DNA of 64,000 nt from an uncultured Thalassotalea sp. (GCA_947502355.1 CANMZP010000001.1:248001-312000); one strand, 5' to 3'; positions 38,273-47,572 are shown, numbered from the stretch's first letter. Notes: generated by a model from the sequence alone, not told the origin. Numbers and translations: made by a program.

Positions 38273-38945
38273 ACAAGAGCAGTTATTTCAACTCTGGTTG
38301 GACAATCAACTTAACGAACAGCAACAAGCTGAATTTGAACAACTTATCGCCAACTCACCCGAGTTGCAAAATCGTTTAAACACGGCAAAACTTATTGAGC
38401 AACAAGTGTATTGTCATGAGCAAGCACCTGCGCCCAACTGGGATCCAAATTCAATTTTTAGCCATGATAAAACACCTTGGTGGCAATGGTCAGGTTTACC
38501 CCTGGCGTCGTTATGCTGTTCGCTGTTTGCGGTCATGCTCGTGGTATTTAACGTTGAATTTTCCATGCAACAAGAAGGCTTTATGGTACGTTTTGGGCAA
38601 AGTCAGCAGAGGATGCAACACGAAGCGTTAACCACAAAACAGCTTCAACAGCAAGTCGATCAACGATTACAGCTATTTGCCGCAGAGCAAGCGTTAACGC
38701 TAGCCAGCTTAAAAAACGATTTAAAAGATAGCCAACAAACCAATAATCTCGAGCTAGTCACTTACTTACTGGCATCGACTCGAAAAGAAAGACAGGAAGA
38801 TATTTCCAATTTTATTCAATACGTTAATGAACAGCGACAAGATGACGCTATCGATCAAAAAATCCACTTTCAAAAATTACAACTTCAGCTCGACACCCAA
38901 AGCTTAAACAACAGCTTTACACCAATTTCAAGCAGTAATAAATAA
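38265..38945 (+). CDS. Probable anti-sigma factor, single-span membrane protein
   Basis: A 226-residue protein overlapping the sigma gene by 8 bp. The N-terminal 45 residues (QLFQLWLDNQLNEQQQAEF and ANSPELQNRL) look like the sigma-binding region of FecR-type and other anti-sigma factors. One membrane span lies near residues 76-96. The rest (about 100-226) is a Gln-rich, coiled-coil-prone domain predicted to be periplasmic. It lacks the zinc-binding HxxxCxxC motif. The role is inferred from position and topology. Confidence 0.7.
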   Translation: MSRQEQLFQLWLDNQLNEQQQAEFEQLIANSPELQNRLNTAKLIEQQVYCHEQAPAPNWDPNSIFSHDKTPWWQWSGLPLASLCCSLFAVMLVVFNVEFSMQQEGFMVRFGQSQQRMQHEALTTKQLQQQVDQRLQLFAAEQALTLASLKNDLKDSQQTNNLELVTYLLASTRKERQEDISNFIQYVNEQRQDDAIDQKIHFQKLQLQLDTQSLNNSFTPISSSNK

Positions 38946-38967
38946 CCTTATGCGCCAGGAGAAGATA

Positions 38968-39897
38968 ATGACGAACGCAAAAATGAATGTAAATGTAACA
39001 AAAATGGCTTTAGCTTTATTATTGTCAGGCTCAGTGATGGTAAGCGCTCAGGCAACGGATTTTAATCAATTGCATAAGCAAATGGATATTTTTGCCGACA
39101 TCATTAAGTCCAACAGCAAAAGCAATGACCAAGGTCACAGCCCTTCCATTCGTTCCATCGAAAATTACTACTTTGATGGACAAGGGGCGGTATTTAGAGT
39201 AACCACATCCAATCGCCATGTGTATTCCATTAACACCCCATATGGAGTCACCCCAGTCGCGGCACCCGTGGCCCCACTGCCCCCGGAAGGCTTTGATGGT
39301 GAAGCATTATTTGGTGAAGATTTTGAAATCGTCATTGAAGAAGCGCTCGAACAAGCTGAAATTGAAATGGAGATCGTCCATGAGCATGCCCGTGTCGAGT
39401 CAGAAGAATATCATAAACTTAGAGAAGAAGAGCGAGAATTGGCGTACCAGTTAAGGGATCTTGAGCGTAGCAAGCGAGATTTAGCCTATCAAAAAGCGCA
39501 AGGCAGTGAGAACAAATCAAAGCTTGAAAAAGATATGAAAGACATCGAAAAACAAAAACAAGAGGTAGCGAAAAAGAAAGAAAAGCTCCAACTTAAAGCC
39601 AAAGAACGCAAGGAAAAAGTTGCTGAGCAACGTAAAGAAAGAGCATTGGAAAAGAAAGCATATTACGGTGAGCTGCAAACAAAATTAAGCCAAGTATTGT
39701 GTGATTATGGCAATGGCTTAAAAGCCTTGCCAAAAAGCGAACAAGTGAGTTTTGTATTAAAAGGCGCAGGAGATAAAAGCAACAACCGCACCAAAGATCA
39801 GGTTATCAGCTTTAAAAAGAGTGATATTCGCGCTTGCGTCACTGAAAAAATTGATGCCAAAAAACTGCTAGCGAAAGCCAACAAATATCAATTTTAA
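38968..39897 (+). CDS. Secreted coiled-coil protein, third gene of the sigma operon
   Basis: A 309-residue exported protein. The ATG at 38968 follows AGGAG at 7 nt and gives a signal peptide cleaved after SAQA. A short folded part carries RSIENYYFDGQGAVFRVTTS. Residues about 110-230 form a highly charged helix rich in Glu, Lys and Arg (LREEERELAYQLRDLERSK), then a C-terminal domain with two cysteines (VLCDYG, IRACVT). It begins 22 bp after the anti-sigma gene. No family recognised. Its place suggests that it senses or responds to envelope conditions with the anti-sigma factor. Confidence 0.75.
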   Translation: MTNAKMNVNVTKMALALLLSGSVMVSAQATDFNQLHKQMDIFADIIKSNSKSNDQGHSPSIRSIENYYFDGQGAVFRVTTSNRHVYSINTPYGVTPVAAPVAPLPPEGFDGEALFGEDFEIVIEEALEQAEIEMEIVHEHARVESEEYHKLREEERELAYQLRDLERSKRDLAYQKAQGSENKSKLEKDMKDIEKQKQEVAKKKEKLQLKAKERKEKVAEQRKERALEKKAYYGELQTKLSQVLCDYGNGLKALPKSEQVSFVLKGAGDKSNNRTKDQVISFKKSDIRACVTEKIDAKKLLAKANKYQF

Positions 39898-39911
39898 ACA
39901 TCAGAACATAA

Positions 39912-39960
39912 AATTGGGGTCAGATGAAAATTAAATTTAAATGTTCATCTGACCCCAATT
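39912..39960. repeat. 17-bp inverted repeat with GGGGTCAGATGAA core (REP-like)
   Basis: Bases 39912-39928 and 39944-39960 are exact reverse complements with a 15-nt AT-rich loop. The core AATTGGGGTCAGA is reminiscent of the ATTGGGGTCAGA-type repeats linked to REP-associated (RAYT/Y1) transposases in gammaproteobacteria. It lies between convergent genes and could also act as a bidirectional terminator. The other copies and the transposase would be elsewhere. Confidence 0.65.
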
Positions 39961-39968
39961 AATGGACG

Positions 39969-40625
39969 TTATGGTTTGCTAATGATGTACAAGCATTCCG
40001 ACAGATTACCGACATCCAACTGAATGCGGGCAAACTTTTTACCGGTTAAATCTCGCTCAGCAACCTTTTCAATTTTAAACTCAGAGAACAGGGTCTCTAA
40101 ATCCGCTTGAGCGACGCTAAATGGCGGCCCAGGCATCTCATTTTGGTCAAATTCCAAGGTAATTAAAAATAAGCGGGTATGGTCACTAAAAAATGTTTTT
40201 AATTTTTGGGCGTATTGGCGGCGCATTTCAAGCGGTAAAGCAATGATGGCTGCGCGGTCATATATCCAGTCAAACTTAGGTAACGTCTCAGGATTTAATG
40301 CAAAGAAGTCACCTTGCAAAATCGACAGGTTATCGGTTTGATGGCAAATGAAATCGCCCTGCTTTTCGGTATGCACCGTTAAGTGATTCTCTTTAAAAAA
40401 ATCCTCACAAGCAATTTCACTTAACTCGCTACCAACAACCTGCGTTTTTAACTGCTTCGAAAAATACAATAAATCCGATGTTTTACCACACAAAGGGACA
40501 AAGACAGGGCCAATGGGGCTGTCAGCCATCTTTGGAAAATATTCCAATAAAAACGGCTGCAGCTCATCTTGATGAAAACCAATCCGCTCTTTTTGCCAGC
40601 AATTTAGCCAAAAGTCTTGTTGCAT
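39969..40625 (-). CDS. tpm: Thiopurine S-methyltransferase (TPMT family)
   Basis: A 218-residue SAM-dependent methyltransferase. VFVPLCGKTSDLLYF is the SAM-binding segment of the TPMT family; DWIYDRAAIIALPLEMR and FDQNEMPGPPF are further family motifs. Bacterial members methylate thiopurines and sometimes tellurite or selenium compounds. The full length is typical. It is 16 bp downstream of sohB on the same strand and likely cotranscribed, although no functional tie is known. Confidence 0.92.
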   Translation of the reverse strand: MQQDFWLNCWQKERIGFHQDELQPFLLEYFPKMADSPIGPVFVPLCGKTSDLLYFSKQLKTQVVGSELSEIACEDFFKENHLTVHTEKQGDFICHQTDNLSILQGDFFALNPETLPKFDWIYDRAAIIALPLEMRRQYAQKLKTFFSDHTRLFLITLEFDQNEMPGPPFSVAQADLETLFSEFKIEKVAERDLTGKKFARIQLDVGNLSECLYIISKP

Positions 40626-40641
40626 AATTTACCCAGTCCTA

Positions 40642-41673
40642 TTAGCTTGGAAAAATGCGGTTGTTTTGCATCAACTTGCCTACCGTTTTTTCAATCGACA
40701 ACGAAGCCGCTTTTGAAATTTTATCGGCCAGGCCTTTTTTCAATGAGTATTTAACCGAAATAACCAGCTTGTCTTTTGCTTGTTGTTGCAAGTAATCATC
40801 GCTGGTTTGAATGTTATCAATTAACCCCAATTCTTTGGCTTTAATACCAAACCAATGTTCTCCCGTAGCCACTTTAGCAATATCAAGCGATGGGCGGTGC
40901 TCATTAACAAAAGTCTTAAATAACTCATGAGTTTCTTCAAGCTCTTCAACAAATTTTTCACGGGCTTTATCCGTATTCTCACCAAACATGGTTAGCGTAC
41001 GCTTGTATTCGCCAGCGGTTAACTGTTCAAACTCAATATCGGTTTTCTTAAGCAGTTTATTGAAGTTTGGAATTTGAGCAATCACCCCGATAGAGCCAAT
41101 AATAGCGAACGGTGCGGCTAAAATTTTATCGCCAACACACGCCATCATGTAACCACCGGACGCGGCCACTTTATCAACCGATACGGTTAATGGAATACCT
41201 TGCTGACGAATACGGTCTAATTGCGATGAAGCTAAACCATAGCCGTGTACCATACCACCGCCACTTTCTAGGCGAACCAATACTTCATCTTCTGGCTTGG
41301 CAACCGATAAAACCGCCGACACTTCTTCACGCAAGCTGTCGACTTCTTTAGCATCAATAGAGCCTTTAAAATCGATAACAAACAAGCGCTCTTTCACGGG
41401 CTTATCTTTGCCTTTATTTGCTTTCTCTTCTTCTTTGGCTTTTTTCTTTAATTCTTTTTCATGTTTTTTTAATTCATCTTTATCCAACAAATGCTCAATC
41501 ATATGGTGTTCGACATCGGCATATTGCTCAGATAAATCATTAATATCCAATTCGCCTTTTTTATGCTTTTGTTTGTGGGCAGCGCCAGCTGCTGTGGCGA
41601 AAACGACAACGATGGCTATTACAAAGGTAAATACTTTGGCAAAAAACAAGCCATACTCATACAAAAATTCCAA
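40642..41673 (-). CDS. sohB: Inner-membrane serine protease SohB
   Basis: A 343-residue periplasmic-facing signal-peptide-peptidase-type protease. Its N-terminus MEFLYEYGLFFAKV matches that of E. coli SohB. The start is a TTG with AGGAG 7 nt upstream. A span at residues 8-30 precedes a Lys-rich charged linker (65-95). The peptidase domain has the probable Ser172 (AASGGYM) and Lys224 (GEYKR) dyad. Homologues work as oligomers cutting membrane-derived peptides. The charged linker is unusually rich in Lys and Glu. Confidence 0.93.
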   Translation of the reverse strand: MEFLYEYGLFFAKVFTFVIAIVVVFATAAGAAHKQKHKKGELDINDLSEQYADVEHHMIEHLLDKDELKKHEKELKKKAKEEEKANKGKDKPVKERLFVIDFKGSIDAKEVDSLREEVSAVLSVAKPEDEVLVRLESGGGMVHGYGLASSQLDRIRQQGIPLTVSVDKVAASGGYMMACVGDKILAAPFAIIGSIGVIAQIPNFNKLLKKTDIEFEQLTAGEYKRTLTMFGENTDKAREKFVEELEETHELFKTFVNEHRPSLDIAKVATGEHWFGIKAKELGLIDNIQTSDDYLQQQAKDKLVISVKYSLKKGLADKISKAASLSIEKTVGKLMQNNRIFPS

Positions 41674-41756
41674 ATCGGTTCTCCTGACCTTATCTAAATT
41701 AGTTTAACTATCTCATTTTTACATGAAAAAAACGTTGAAACAATTATTCAGACGGT

Positions 41757-41784
41757 AAAAAAGGAGGCTAAGCCTCCTTTTCTT
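41757..41784. terminator. Terminator after the lipase gene
   Basis: AAAAGGAGGC and GCCTCCTTTT form a 10-bp stem with a TAA-like loop, between sohB and the lipase gene. Confidence 0.8.
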
Positions 41785-41805
41785 ACTTCAACCAAATGGT
41801 TTGAA

Positions 41806-44172
41806 CTATTTTAAGACAACTTCCGGATCATTTACGGCAATGACCCCAGCTTGTGTTGCTAGATATGTTGCAATTTGAGTTTGGATTTCAGCGGTAACTC
41901 TAGCCGATTTTTCAACATCAGGAGATGATGATGTGCTACCAGGATCCAGTAAGCTCCCGTGATGACCATTCACAAAGCGAACAACCCCAGAAACTGAACC
42001 ATCTACCCCTTGTTTGGTTTCAGAGACTTGCTCTAATCCTAACAAATTCATTAATGGTGTGGAGCCAGATAGAGGTGGAACCAATACAGGAATCACCTGA
42101 TCTTCTAGATTATCCATTCCATTACCTACTATTTCTATAGCATGAATAGGCGTATTGGTTTGTTTTAATGCTTCTGCATAATTAAGCATATCAGCCGAGT
42201 CAATGATACTTTGAGCAGCAAAAGTAAACTCAGAGAAAGCAGCCTCAAACGGTTCGCTACCATACATTTCTTCAAATGAAGTCCAAAGTGAGCTCATTTG
42301 ATCCGGTGTTGGCTCAACATCCCCTATATTCGCTTTAACATATGCTTGAAACTCAGCCGAGGTAGCATTAGCAAGGTTGAATTTTATCAATGGACCAAAA
42401 GAAGGCGATGCCATACCAAAGTTAACGATTCCTCCAGCAGGGCTGGCTAGTGAAGCATTTTTGACCGCAAAAAGTGGATCAATCATAGGATCAAGTCCGG
42501 TATTGGTTAATGCCAAAAAAGTGACGCCAGTCATCGCCCCTAAAGAGTGACCTATATAGTGTACTTGGCTAGGATCAATATCAGCGCCTTGAGTAAAGTT
42601 AAGACCTAATCTAAAAGCCATCAAATCCGCAGGACTTTGTTTGAAATTATCTCTTCCATTTAATAAAGCACCGATATTAATGTAAGCAAATGGATTTGTA
42701 ACAGCATCAATATCGTTAACACCATCCATATCCAAGTCATATCCCCGAGAAGCATGAAGAGGATGATCTATGGCAGCGGTTGCAAAACCATTAATTGATA
42801 ACACCCCGGTTAAGGCGAGCATCACTTCTTTTTGCGTTGTTATACCATGTTGCATCATAACAACGGGCCAGCCATTTTCAGGTTGACTCATTTCAGGCAT
42901 ACCCATTGATACGCGAACAGTGTTGGCAACGGCCAAATCTGGTGTCGTCATCTGAACTTCAACCGCTTGCATCTCAGTTAATTTAGGAACTGGATTAAAT
43001 TTGGTGATATTTCTTTCGGTATCGATACCAAGATCGCGTAAACCAAAACTCATACACACCGCATCACTTTCAGATTGCGGCTCGGCTGGCAATTCCCCGG
43101 CAAATGCTAACATGAACCCTGAATCACACATTGCCTTCCAAGGTGTATTGATAGGTGCTGTTGGGTTTTCAAGAGATGGTACTCCCAAATAATTTGGGAT
43201 TGTTACAGTGCCAACATGATAGTTAGCACTTGAATATAAGCCAACAAGTTGTGGGTCAGCAGGATCAATAAAGCCCTGTGAAATCAACACGTCCGCAACG
43301 CTTAAACCAGAATCTTGAACGCTTACCATCGGCGTAGCAAACAACGCATCAGGTGTTAATGAAGCGGCAAGTAATTTTTTGGTCACTTGCAAACTGTCAT
43401 CGGTAGACTGAGTGGTCATTGCCATGGTGTAGATAATATCATCTCGCTCAACACCCACACTTTCTGCCAAGGTTTCAAAGCTGTTTATCACAACCTGTAA
43501 ACCATATTGATCAGGATCTGGCAGAGGAGCATCGTTAACATCGATACTAACCAAACCATATGCATCTGAGCCAGTAACTGCAGCGCCGTAGGTATCTAAA
43601 ATAGTTGAAGTTAATGCAATAATATAAGTGGTTTTAGGCTGTAATGGTTTTAAAGGAACAATAATCAAATTGCCGCCATCAGCTTGGGTAACAAAGTCTT
43701 GACCAAAGACTAATCTATCTCCTGGTTTACAGCCAACCCCTGCAGGCACCGCACTACACTCGGCATCGGTCTGACTTGCCCCCATTTCAGCAGCAAAAAT
43801 AGCCACCGCTTCTGGGTTTTGTAATGAGACAGGATCAATACTTGCTCCGGGCGCCATAGCAAAGCGAATTTTAAATGGTTGATGTGTCGACCAACCGTCG
43901 AGTGTATTGGCGGCCACAAATGGATCGGAAAAATCTTCCGGATCAGCAATAACCGACGCAGGGAAGTTTAACGTTCCGTCCTGTGTACCGATAAACAGTA
44001 AATCAGTTGGGTAAGATAAATCGCCAGTAGTCGGATCGAATATAACACTTGATGCTGGTGGCTTTAATGCTTCAGACGGGTCTAACGTCTGTAAATTTTC
44101 ATCGGTATCGGTATCACAACCGGTCAAGCTCAAGGCACTGACTACGGCCGTACTGAGTATGAGTTTTTTCAT
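41806..44172 (-). CDS. VolA/Pla-1-like extracellular lipase lipoprotein
   Basis: A 788-residue lipoprotein whose signal ends SLTGC (Cys19, Asp at +2). The N-terminal part with FDPTTGDLSYPTDLLF resembles the bacterial virulence-factor lipase N-terminal domain (as in Vibrio VolA). The hydrolase part has the nucleophile Ser543 in YIGHSLGAMTG and a VNGHHGSLLDP end that likely supplies the catalytic His. VolA is a surface lysophospholipase that releases fatty acids for uptake. An Asp at +2 would keep E. coli lipoproteins in the inner membrane, so sorting here may differ. Start at 44172 rather than a few codons upstream. Confidence 0.85.
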   Translation of the reverse strand: MKKLILSTAVVSALSLTGCDTDTDENLQTLDPSEALKPPASSVIFDPTTGDLSYPTDLLFIGTQDGTLNFPASVIADPEDFSDPFVAANTLDGWSTHQPFKIRFAMAPGASIDPVSLQNPEAVAIFAAEMGASQTDAECSAVPAGVGCKPGDRLVFGQDFVTQADGGNLIIVPLKPLQPKTTYIIALTSTILDTYGAAVTGSDAYGLVSIDVNDAPLPDPDQYGLQVVINSFETLAESVGVERDDIIYTMAMTTQSTDDSLQVTKKLLAASLTPDALFATPMVSVQDSGLSVADVLISQGFIDPADPQLVGLYSSANYHVGTVTIPNYLGVPSLENPTAPINTPWKAMCDSGFMLAFAGELPAEPQSESDAVCMSFGLRDLGIDTERNITKFNPVPKLTEMQAVEVQMTTPDLAVANTVRVSMGMPEMSQPENGWPVVMMQHGITTQKEVMLALTGVLSINGFATAAIDHPLHASRGYDLDMDGVNDIDAVTNPFAYINIGALLNGRDNFKQSPADLMAFRLGLNFTQGADIDPSQVHYIGHSLGAMTGVTFLALTNTGLDPMIDPLFAVKNASLASPAGGIVNFGMASPSFGPLIKFNLANATSAEFQAYVKANIGDVEPTPDQMSSLWTSFEEMYGSEPFEAAFSEFTFAAQSIIDSADMLNYAEALKQTNTPIHAIEIVGNGMDNLEDQVIPVLVPPLSGSTPLMNLLGLEQVSETKQGVDGSVSGVVRFVNGHHGSLLDPGSTSSSPDVEKSARVTAEIQTQIATYLATQAGVIAVNDPEVVLK

Positions 44173-44434
44173 TATTATCCCCATAAGGCTTTCGTTACAG
44201 AACTTGCAAGACAGACTGACAAGTTCAATTTAATTATTTTTATATGTTTGTATTATTAGTTGTAACCTAACTTATTAGACCAGTTAGATTACAGTAACAA
44301 TAAATTAACGCAACTTGGCAGCATCTTCTACATTTATTTTACATTTACCCTGAATTTTTTTGTTTTTGCTACTCGAAACCAAGGCCCCCTATGGGTACAA
44401 TAGATAACAACTTTAATAAGCAATAATAATCTCT

Positions 44435-45178
44435 ATGTTTAATTACCAAGCGAAACCTGATTGCCTTGCGCAAAAAACGATTTTAGTAACCGGTGCGGGC
44501 GACGGCATCGGTAAGAGTGCGGCGCTGCACTACGCAAAATATGGCGCAACCGTTGTCTTACTCGGCAAAACCGTAAGCAAATTGGAACAAGTTTATGACG
44601 AAATCGTCAATGCAGGTTACCCTGAGCCAGCGATTATCCCATTAGATTTAAAAGGCGCCACAGCAAAAAATTATCAAGATATGGTATCAACCATTGTTGA
44701 GCAACTTGGTGGTTTGGATGGGGCATTGTTAAATGCGTCAATGCTTGGGGAATTAACCCCGTTTACTCAAATTAGTCAGCAAATTTGGGATGATGTGATG
44801 CAAGTGAATGTCAATTCTCATTTGCAATTAACCCAAGCCTTGATCCCAGAATTGATTAAATCTAAATCGGCTTCGTTGATTTTTACCACGTCAGGGGTTG
44901 GTAATAAAGGTCGTGCATTTTGGGGGCCGTACAGCGTTTCAAAGTTTGCCACCGAAGGCATGATGCAGGTGATTGCTGATGAATACGAAGGCAGTAGCTT
45001 GCGAACCAATGCGGTAAACCCAGGGGCCACGAAAACAAAAATGCGCGCCACAGCGTATCCGGCAGAAGATAAATCTCTTTTACCCGAAAGTGATGACATT
45101 ATGCCCGTGTACTTATACCTGATGTCAGACGACAGCATTGGCACCAACGGCGAACGTTTAAACGCCCAACAAAAATAA
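44435..45178 (+). CDS. Short-chain dehydrogenase YciK-like
   Basis: A 247-residue NAD(P)-dependent oxidoreductase of the classical SDR type. The cofactor motif TGAGDGIG is at 19-26, the NNAG-like position reads LLNASML, and the catalytic set is Ser153, Tyr166 and Lys170 (YSVSK). The N-terminal MFNYQ and the overall pattern resemble E. coli YciK, whose substrate is unknown. It stands alone with a terminator behind it. The alternative is another unspecified SDR. Confidence 0.88.
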   Translation: MFNYQAKPDCLAQKTILVTGAGDGIGKSAALHYAKYGATVVLLGKTVSKLEQVYDEIVNAGYPEPAIIPLDLKGATAKNYQDMVSTIVEQLGGLDGALLNASMLGELTPFTQISQQIWDDVMQVNVNSHLQLTQALIPELIKSKSASLIFTTSGVGNKGRAFWGPYSVSKFATEGMMQVIADEYEGSSLRTNAVNPGATKTKMRATAYPAEDKSLLPESDDIMPVYLYLMSDDSIGTNGERLNAQQK

Positions 45179-45185
45179 CATGTCA

Positions 45186-45224
45186 CGCCTCTGCATAACC
45201 CTATTTATGTAGAGGCTTTTTATT
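45186..45224 (+). terminator. Terminator after the SDR gene
   Basis: GCCTCTGCATAA and ATTTATGTAGAGGC pair as a 12-bp stem with one mismatch, followed by TTTTTA. Confidence 0.8.
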
Positions 45225-45434
45225 ACCTTCCTAATACCGTTAGATCAAGCTAATTGCATCCCCCCAATTGCCCCTCTAATTAAGAACAATGCTCCCTAAA
45301 CAGGGCAAACAAGCACACTCTCACATTCAATTATCATAAACGATAACCAATTAATTTATATTAATAACTTGTTAAATACTGAGTAATTACGTTAAATTAG
45401 ATGCTGCATAATTATACAAAAAAGAGCAGTAAAT

Positions 45435-45773
45435 ATGAAACTAGTCACCGCAATTATAAAACCCTTTAAATTTGATGAAGTGCGCGAAGCACTCAGTGAA
45501 GTCGGCGTTGAAGGCTTAACCATTAGTGAAGTACGCGGGTTTGGTCGCCAAAAGGGCCATACCGAACTCTACCGTGGCGCTGAATATCAAGTCGATTTTT
45601 TACCGAAGATCAAACTGGAAGTAGCCATTACTGACGATCAGGTTGAACGAGTTATTGAAGCAATTATTCAATCAGCACGAGCAGGAAAAATTGGCGACGG
45701 CAAAATTTTTGTTACTAATATTGAAGAAATCGTGCGTATTCGAACTGGTGAAACAGGCCCAGCAGCAATTTAA
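45435..45773 (+). CDS. glnK: PII signal protein GlnK
   Basis: A 112-residue trimeric PII regulator that reads glutamine, 2-oxoglutarate and ATP/ADP. The T-loop YRGAEYQVDF carries Tyr51, the uridylylation site. The B-loop (GKIGDGKIFV) is complete. I call it GlnK instead of GlnB because amtB follows after 17 bp, so the pair would gate ammonium uptake in one operon. No sigma-54 promoter or NtrC site was found in the 256 bp upstream, so nitrogen control is not shown by sequence. Confidence 0.93.
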   Translation: MKLVTAIIKPFKFDEVREALSEVGVEGLTISEVRGFGRQKGHTELYRGAEYQVDFLPKIKLEVAITDDQVERVIEAIIQSARAGKIGDGKIFVTNIEEIVRIRTGETGPAAI

Positions 45774-45790
45774 TTCTTAGGAAAGTAATC

Positions 45791-47089
45791 ATGATAAAAG
45801 CAATCAAAGTGCTCCTTGTGCTAGCACTTACCACGTCATTCGGAGCCTTTGCCGATGATGGTGGCTTAAATAGCGCCAATACTGCATGGATTTTAACCTC
45901 AACGGCACTGGTGTTGCTAATGACCTTGCCAGGTTTAGCCCTTTTTTACGGTGGTTTAGTACGCAGCAAAAACATTTTATCGATCTTAATGCAATGTTTT
46001 GCCATTGCGGGCGTCTCATCCATTTTATGGCTTATTGTTGGTTATAGTTTGGCATTTGGCGAAGGCAATGCTTACATTGGTGACTTTTCAAAAGTTATGA
46101 TGGCCGGTGTCACAAAAGAGTCTTTGTCGGGTGATATTCCTGAAAGCTTATTTATGTTGTTCCAAATGACCTTTGCCGTCATCACCCCTGCCCTTATTAT
46201 CGGTGCTTTTGCCGAGCGAATGAAATTTTCTGCGGTATTAATATTTTCTGCATTATGGTTACTTGCCGTGTACTCACCTGTTACCCACTGGGTATGGGGT
46301 GGCGGCTGGTTAGGCGCAATGGGATTATATGACTTTGCCGGTGGTACGGTTGTACACATTACCGCAGGTGTTGCCGCGTTAGTAGCCGCCTTAGTATTAG
46401 GTCCTCGCAGAGGATTCCCTAAAACCCCAATGTTACCTCACAATTTAACCATGACCGTAACCGGTGCCGGTTTACTGTGGGTTGGCTGGTTCGGCTTTAA
46501 CGGTGGTAGTGCACTAGCGGCCAATGGCGATGCGGCAATGGCCATGTTAGTAACACATATTTCAGCCGCCACAGGTGCGTTAACTTGGGCAGCAATTGAA
46601 TGGAAAAAATTTGGTAAAGCCAGTGTATTGGGTGCGGTAACGGGTATGGTTGCGGGCCTTGGTACCATTACGCCAGCATCGGGTTTTGTCGGCCCAGGTG
46701 GCGCCTTAATTATTGGTCTTTCTGCGGGTGTGGTGTGTTTTTACTGTACGGTGTATATAAAGCAAAAGTTACACATTGATGATTCCTTAGACGTATTTCC
46801 AGTGCATGGTGTTGGCGGTATTTTAGGTACGTTTCTAGCAGGTGTGTTTTCTGCTACTTCATTAGGTGTGTTTAGTGGTTTCGGTTTCGCTGATGGCATT
46901 TCGACAATGGCAGAACAGGTATCCGTTCAGTTAATCGGCATCGTTGCGACCATTGTTTACACTGCAATTGTCACTTTCATCTTATTAAAGCTAGTCGGGT
47001 TAATGACCGGCGGACTGCGAGTTTCAGACGAGCAAGAGATCACCGGTCTGGACTTGGTTGAACATGATGAAGCAGGTTATAACCTGTAA
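45791..47089 (+). CDS. amtB: Ammonium transporter AmtB
   Basis: A 432-residue trimeric ammonium channel with 11 spans and a cleaved N-terminal signal (residues 1-21, AFA). The twin histidines are His189 (VVHITAG) and His339 (PVHGVGG), 150 residues apart as in E. coli (168/318). The extracellular aromatic gate and a Phe pair lie in ALFYGGLVRSKN and related segments. GlnK upstream would block the pore when nitrogen is sufficient. The gene ends 87 bp before a terminator hairpin. Confidence 0.95.
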   Translation: MIKAIKVLLVLALTTSFGAFADDGGLNSANTAWILTSTALVLLMTLPGLALFYGGLVRSKNILSILMQCFAIAGVSSILWLIVGYSLAFGEGNAYIGDFSKVMMAGVTKESLSGDIPESLFMLFQMTFAVITPALIIGAFAERMKFSAVLIFSALWLLAVYSPVTHWVWGGGWLGAMGLYDFAGGTVVHITAGVAALVAALVLGPRRGFPKTPMLPHNLTMTVTGAGLLWVGWFGFNGGSALAANGDAAMAMLVTHISAATGALTWAAIEWKKFGKASVLGAVTGMVAGLGTITPASGFVGPGGALIIGLSAGVVCFYCTVYIKQKLHIDDSLDVFPVHGVGGILGTFLAGVFSATSLGVFSGFGFADGISTMAEQVSVQLIGIVATIVYTAIVTFILLKLVGLMTGGLRVSDEQEITGLDLVEHDEAGYNL

Positions 47090-47175
47090 GGCTTTTGCGT
47101 TTAACGTCTGTGTTTAAAGCCAGTGTAGTAAATCACACAATAGCTTATACACTATAACTTATACACAATAATTCA

Positions 47176-47214
47176 GGCCTCTACTAAATAAGACTATATT
47201 TGGTAGAGGCTTTT
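47176..47214. terminator. Terminator after amtB
   Basis: GCCTCTACTAAATA and TATTTGGTAGAGGC form a 14-bp stem with one T-G pair and a T-run; it shares its GCCTCTAC stem start with the hairpin at 45186. Confidence 0.8.
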
Positions 47215-47277
47215 ATATCTGCCTACGCTTTCTGTTTTAAAAAGCCAATTAGGCTAAAAGATCCCAATCCCAACCGT

Positions 47278-47493
47278 TTAACATTGATTGTATCGATTGG
47301 TATTTAACATAGTGGATTTTTGACCATACAAAGAATAGCTTTGTTTGTTTTTCAAACATGTCTTTGCGCCTGAGGCCGCCGTGACAACAATAACTCCGCC
47401 TTCATGACGGGCAACATGATTTGGGTCAATATCGGCATTGGTGCTCATGCAGCCGGTGAATAAAAAAGCGGAAAGGATAGCTAGGTATTTCAT
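47278..47493 (-). CDS. Small lipoprotein, 71 residues, unknown
   Basis: A 71-residue predicted lipoprotein. The signal ends FLFTGC (Cys15, Met at +2). The mature part has two further cysteines, in KTCLKNK and the C-terminal NQC, a probable disulfide. The start has AAGGAG 8 nt upstream, a strong ribosome binding site. It lies between amtB and prmC and is transcribed alone. No family recognised; a small outer-membrane protein is likely. Confidence 0.7.
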   Translation of the reverse strand: MKYLAILSAFLFTGCMSTNADIDPNHVARHEGGVIVVTAASGAKTCLKNKQSYSLYGQKSTMLNTNRYNQC

Positions 47494-47572
47494 AATTGAT
47501 CTCCTTAGATTTGATTACGCCGCAACGTTAATTATAGGATACGTTGCGCCATTTAACATTAAGATCAACTTT

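Noticed and set aside
45179-45434. Sigma-54 promoter and NtrC site before glnK
   Set aside because: Looked for TGGCAC-N5-TTGC and GCAC-N5-GTGC patterns; no acceptable match found.
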